From the NCBI GenBank assembly GCA_963995505.1, contig OZ023184.1:496001-560000 (forward strand): a stretch of 64,000 nucleotides of DNA, in the 5' to 3' direction. Positions 61,152-64,000 of the stretch are shown here, piece by piece. Each line of letters opens with the position of its first letter. Position 1 is the stretch's first letter. The DNA is from Hypericum androsaemum (taxonomy: Eukaryota > Streptophyta > Magnoliopsida > Malpighiales > Hypericaceae). A model generated the notes under the pieces. It was not told the DNA's origin and ran no database searches. It was given only the letters and a program-made list of their open reading frames with translations. A program made the translations under genes and the position numbers.

Positions 61152-63313
61152 TGTCATGCCCCGGAAAATAGGCATGACAACCGCCACGAGGTAAATATCC
61201 CCGTAAGGCTACTTTATTTCTCAAATTTTAAATAAGTCTCAAAACATAAATGAATAGTCTTAAATGCATGTCCCTGCCTCTAGCCCTCATTCTGATCCGC
61301 CCCCGAAGAATCTGAAACAAAAATGGGTATTCTGATGAGATATGCAACTCAGTAAGCTGAAACACAACAATACAGTCATACCAACAACATATAATCATAT
61401 AACAAAATCGTCAAATCAGACACTAAGTACATAATAGACGCAACTCTGGAGCTACGACATCGGGATCACGTGGGGCACAGTAGACACCTATTTTCACTAT
61501 ATAGTTTAGGAGCGGAAATGAGCTCTCACAACAGGATACAGATACCCACCACACTCACGTAGAGTAAACAAACACAGTATACAGAACTCTACGGGCACAG
61601 TAGTGTGGGAGTAATCCCTACCAATACAGTATTCAGTACCCAGTATTCAGTGTTCAGTGTTCAGTGTCCAGTGTCCAGTTATCAATAATCAGTATTCAGT
61701 AATCAATAATCAGTATTTAGTAATCAGTATTCAGTAGTCTAGAATTCAGTATCCAGTAATCAATATTCAGTAATCAGTGTTCAGTATTCAGTAATCAGTA
61801 GTCCAGTATCTAGTAATCAGTATTCAGTACGGTACAGAGTCCTTTCGGACATCTGGATCCTGTGGGGCACAGTAGACACCCATTTTCGCTATATAATCTA
61901 GGAGCAAAAATGAGCCCTCACCACGGGGCAAAAATATCACCGATGCTCATGTACAGTACGAAATCCATACAGAGTACTTTACGGGCACAGTAACATCGGG
62001 ATAATCCCGACCAGTAACAGACATAACAGAGTCCTTTCAGACATCGGGATCCCGTGGGACACAGTAGACACCCCTTTTCGCTGTATAATCCAGGAGAGGA
62101 AAGGAGCTTTCACCATGGGGCACATATATCACCGATGCTCACGTAGAGTACAAAATCCTTACAGAGTACTCTACGGGCACAGTAGCACCGGGATAATCTC
62201 GATAGTACAGTATTCAGCATTAAGTCCAGGTGAGCAGATCAGACAAAATCTGCCAGATACAAATACATATAGTACAGTACGAAATTCAGAAATGGTCAGG
62301 GTTCAGATACTGATACATAATTTCATACAAAAAATTATACATACCAAACACAGATTTGGGTCACACGAACAGATTGCAAATTGCATATACTCATGGTATA
62401 TACGGCACATACAGAGATGTACTATGACATATACGGGACTTACACGGAATATACATACGGATAAAATACTGACAGAAATATGGACAAAAATACGGATGGA
62501 GATTCGAACGAAAATACAAGGATACATTGATCGTGATACATATATCATATAGGATTGTTCATATATCATATAGATACATAATACGAATAGAATATAGACA
62601 GAAATACGGACAGAATATGGATGAAAATACGGACAGAGATTCGACTTACCTCGATTCTCATTCCGTTAAATCACGTATCCATTATCCCCAACGTCTCTTG
62701 GCTCGTCCAGGTCGGTCTCCTCGCCTTAATCCCCTTTTATTCAGATTTATGACAACCAACTTTGTATCAATAGGACAACCTTAGGAATCTCCAAACAGGA
62801 TCTCCACCGTAAAAAATCTTTATCAAGATGTTAGAAACATTCTCTCCAAGTTTTACTCCTATCGGACATGATTTCACCGTTAGATTTTATCGATCACGAC
62901 TGCTGCTCCTTGATCCCCTTATTCAGATTTGACCTCTGAATTTGTATCGATCAGTCAACCTTAGGAGCCTCCAACCAAGATCTCCACCGTACAAAATCTT
63001 TATCAAGATGTTAGGAACATCTTCTCCAAGTTTCACTCCGATCGGACATGATTGCACTGTTGGATTTCATTGATCATGACTGCTACTCCTAAAATTTGAA
63101 TTTCATTATTCTCTCTCTCTCTCTTTCTCTTCCTCCAACTTAGCAAAAGTGAAACCCTCCAAAAAAAATCTTGGAAAAGTGGTGAGATTCTTTTATAGGC
63201 AAAAACTTTAGTGGGATAAGGTTTTCCAAAAATACAATTTGGTCCCTGGTTGAATTTCTGTTTCAGTCCTCCATCAAATCTAAAATTTCTATTTCGATTT
63301 CTTGGGCCTTACA
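61152..63313 (-). repeat. 5' LTR of the gypsy element, copy B
   Basis: Homologous to 43366-45681, with an expanded CAGTAATCAGTATTCAGT minisatellite (about 61625-61830) and two instead of three complete 193-bp units (near 61849 and 62040). Confidence 0.8.
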
Positions 63314-64000
63314 CCTACCTTGGTCCAAGCTATTTCAAGATTATTTGAGACGAATGATAAGGAGGAACGGGGTATGAGAGGGGCATGGCTGTGGGAAATT
63401 TGGAAGGTACGGAATGAAGTAGTGTTTCAAGATGTACCACTGGAAAGGGCAGTAAGAGCCCTCGAAAATGTCTATCATCTATGGCGGGACTTTGTGGATA
63501 TTACCAACTTGGTCCCCTCACCAAGGGTAAGATCGATAGAGTTATGGCGCCCGCCGGAATAGGGTTGGTTCAAAATCAATACGGATGCTGGGGTTGCACT
63601 ATCAGGAGAGATGCAAGTTGGTGTGATAGCCAGAGATGAAAGGGGTCATTTCGTGGTAGGTTTTGCTCGGAAATATGTTGGTCCTATCCATCCTACCTTA
63701 CTCGAAGCTCGAGGGATGCTTGTTGGAATCGAGCTTGGCCAGGTACTTGGTTTAAAGTATGTTATTTTTTAGTCTGATTGTTTACCGTTAGTGCAAGATT
63801 TGAAGAAATAGGTGGTCGATAGAAGCGATCTGGCATTACTAGTTGAGGATTGCAAAGCAGTAGTTCGTTACTTCTTGGGCTATAGTTTCTCCTTTGCCAG
63901 GCAGGAGGCGAACAAGGCGGCTCATACTTTAGCCAAGGCTCACCTGGAGGGAGATCGACAGTTCCAGTTCTTCTATTTTCCTCCACAAGACATTTGTGAC

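Larger units (their letters stand above)
60216..63313 (-). mobile_element. Internally deleted Ty3/gypsy LTR retrotransposon (copy B)
   Basis: Same element as 41826-45681 at the same site, with the same CCTAC duplication (60211-60215 and 63314-63318). Minus orientation: 5' LTR 63313-61152 (2,162 bp), primer-binding site TGGTATCAGAGC at 61144-61133, polypurine tract just left of 60690, 3' LTR 60671-60216 (456 bp, strongly rearranged). The internal domain of about 480 bp matches copy A. Confidence 0.87.
45917..64000 (+). repeat. Tandem segmental duplication, copy B (continues beyond the window)
   Basis: Second copy of the unit starting in ALMT exon 2: ALMT pseudogene, intact PP2A-A, downstream region, module C, LINE family 2 with nested gypsy element. 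The order of homologous blocks matches copy A without the extra 37357-39028 insertion. It runs past the equivalent breakpoint (63548) into LINE sequence not present in copy A. Confidence 0.88.
58593..64000 (+). mobile_element. LINE family 2, RT-core-deleted, interrupted by an LTR element (copy B)
   Basis: LINE parts are 58593-60215 and 63314-64000. It includes endonuclease (CGGDFNELWSNMEKRGG, FTWTNCQKGYDHIECKLDR), linker (WAQRSRVEWLRDGDRNTKFF), RT start (YPTKAPGPDGMPPIFFRKHW, LIPKVKRPITCSEFCPVSLC), the same jump from FVPG to RWRHTRDGVYTVRSGYF that removes the RT core, and zf-RVT residues. Relative to copy A it has lost about 150 bp near 59145. The C-terminal RNase H domain reads on from about 63570 (INTDAGVALSGEMQVGVIAR, EARGMLVGIELG, SDCLPLVQDL) with in-frame stops and reaches the window end. 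Confidence 0.85.

Overview
The window is nuclear DNA of a flowering plant, probably a eudicot. It shows intron-rich genes of plant families (IST1-like ESCRT factor, PRP4-type splicing kinase, ALMT anion channel, PP2A scaffold subunit A) embedded in plant transposons (LINEs, Ty3/gypsy LTR elements, MULE- and hAT-type TIR elements). No prokaryotic or organellar gene organisation is seen. The species cannot be named from the sequence.

Layout. 1-1799 (minus): 5' half of an IST1-like gene, running off the left edge. 1800-5250: no confident gene, with a few possible unidentified minus-strand exons at 4060-4700. 5254-11097 (minus): complete PRP4-type kinase gene. 11565-12360: MULE-like foldback element with huge GGA/TCC arms. 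12401-12696: small TIR element carrying a minisatellite. 13076-19529: full-length but dead L1-type LINE with 14-bp target duplications, lying 279 bp upstream of an intact ALMT gene (19823-22861, 571 aa). 24196-28928: intact PP2A-A gene (587 aa, 12 coding exons).

From about 20.5 kb onward the window is a tandem segmental duplication. A 25,435-bp unit (20482-45916) is followed head-to-tail by a second copy (45917 to beyond 64000). The junction at 45916 joins a LINE RNase H region to the middle of ALMT exon 2. The second copy therefore carries a 5'-truncated, further damaged ALMT pseudogene and a second fully intact PP2A-A gene (49753-54496). A 3,973-bp stretch covering PP2A-A exons 7-12 and downstream DNA appears base-identical between the copies, while both flanks differ by several percent. 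Recent gene conversion or an assembly artefact would explain this.

Between the genes is a nest of repeats: a 3.8-kb MULE-like TIR element (31495-35301) with minisatellites and an inserted solo LTR; a small internal tandem duplication (junction 37356); three copies of a module bearing the promoter and signal-peptide start of a small secreted-protein gene, one of which retains a cysteine-rich ECA1/prolamin-like domain; and a LINE lacking its reverse-transcriptase core, interrupted by a pol-deleted Ty3/gypsy element. That LINE/gypsy nest occurs in both tandem copies with the same CCTAC target duplication, so it predates the 25-kb duplication. A hAT-like MITE (46385-46863) is only in copy B and the 3.8-kb TIR element is only in copy A, so each probably came later.

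Exon boundaries were derived by reading splice sites and frames. Family calls come from recognising conserved sequence, and no database search was run.
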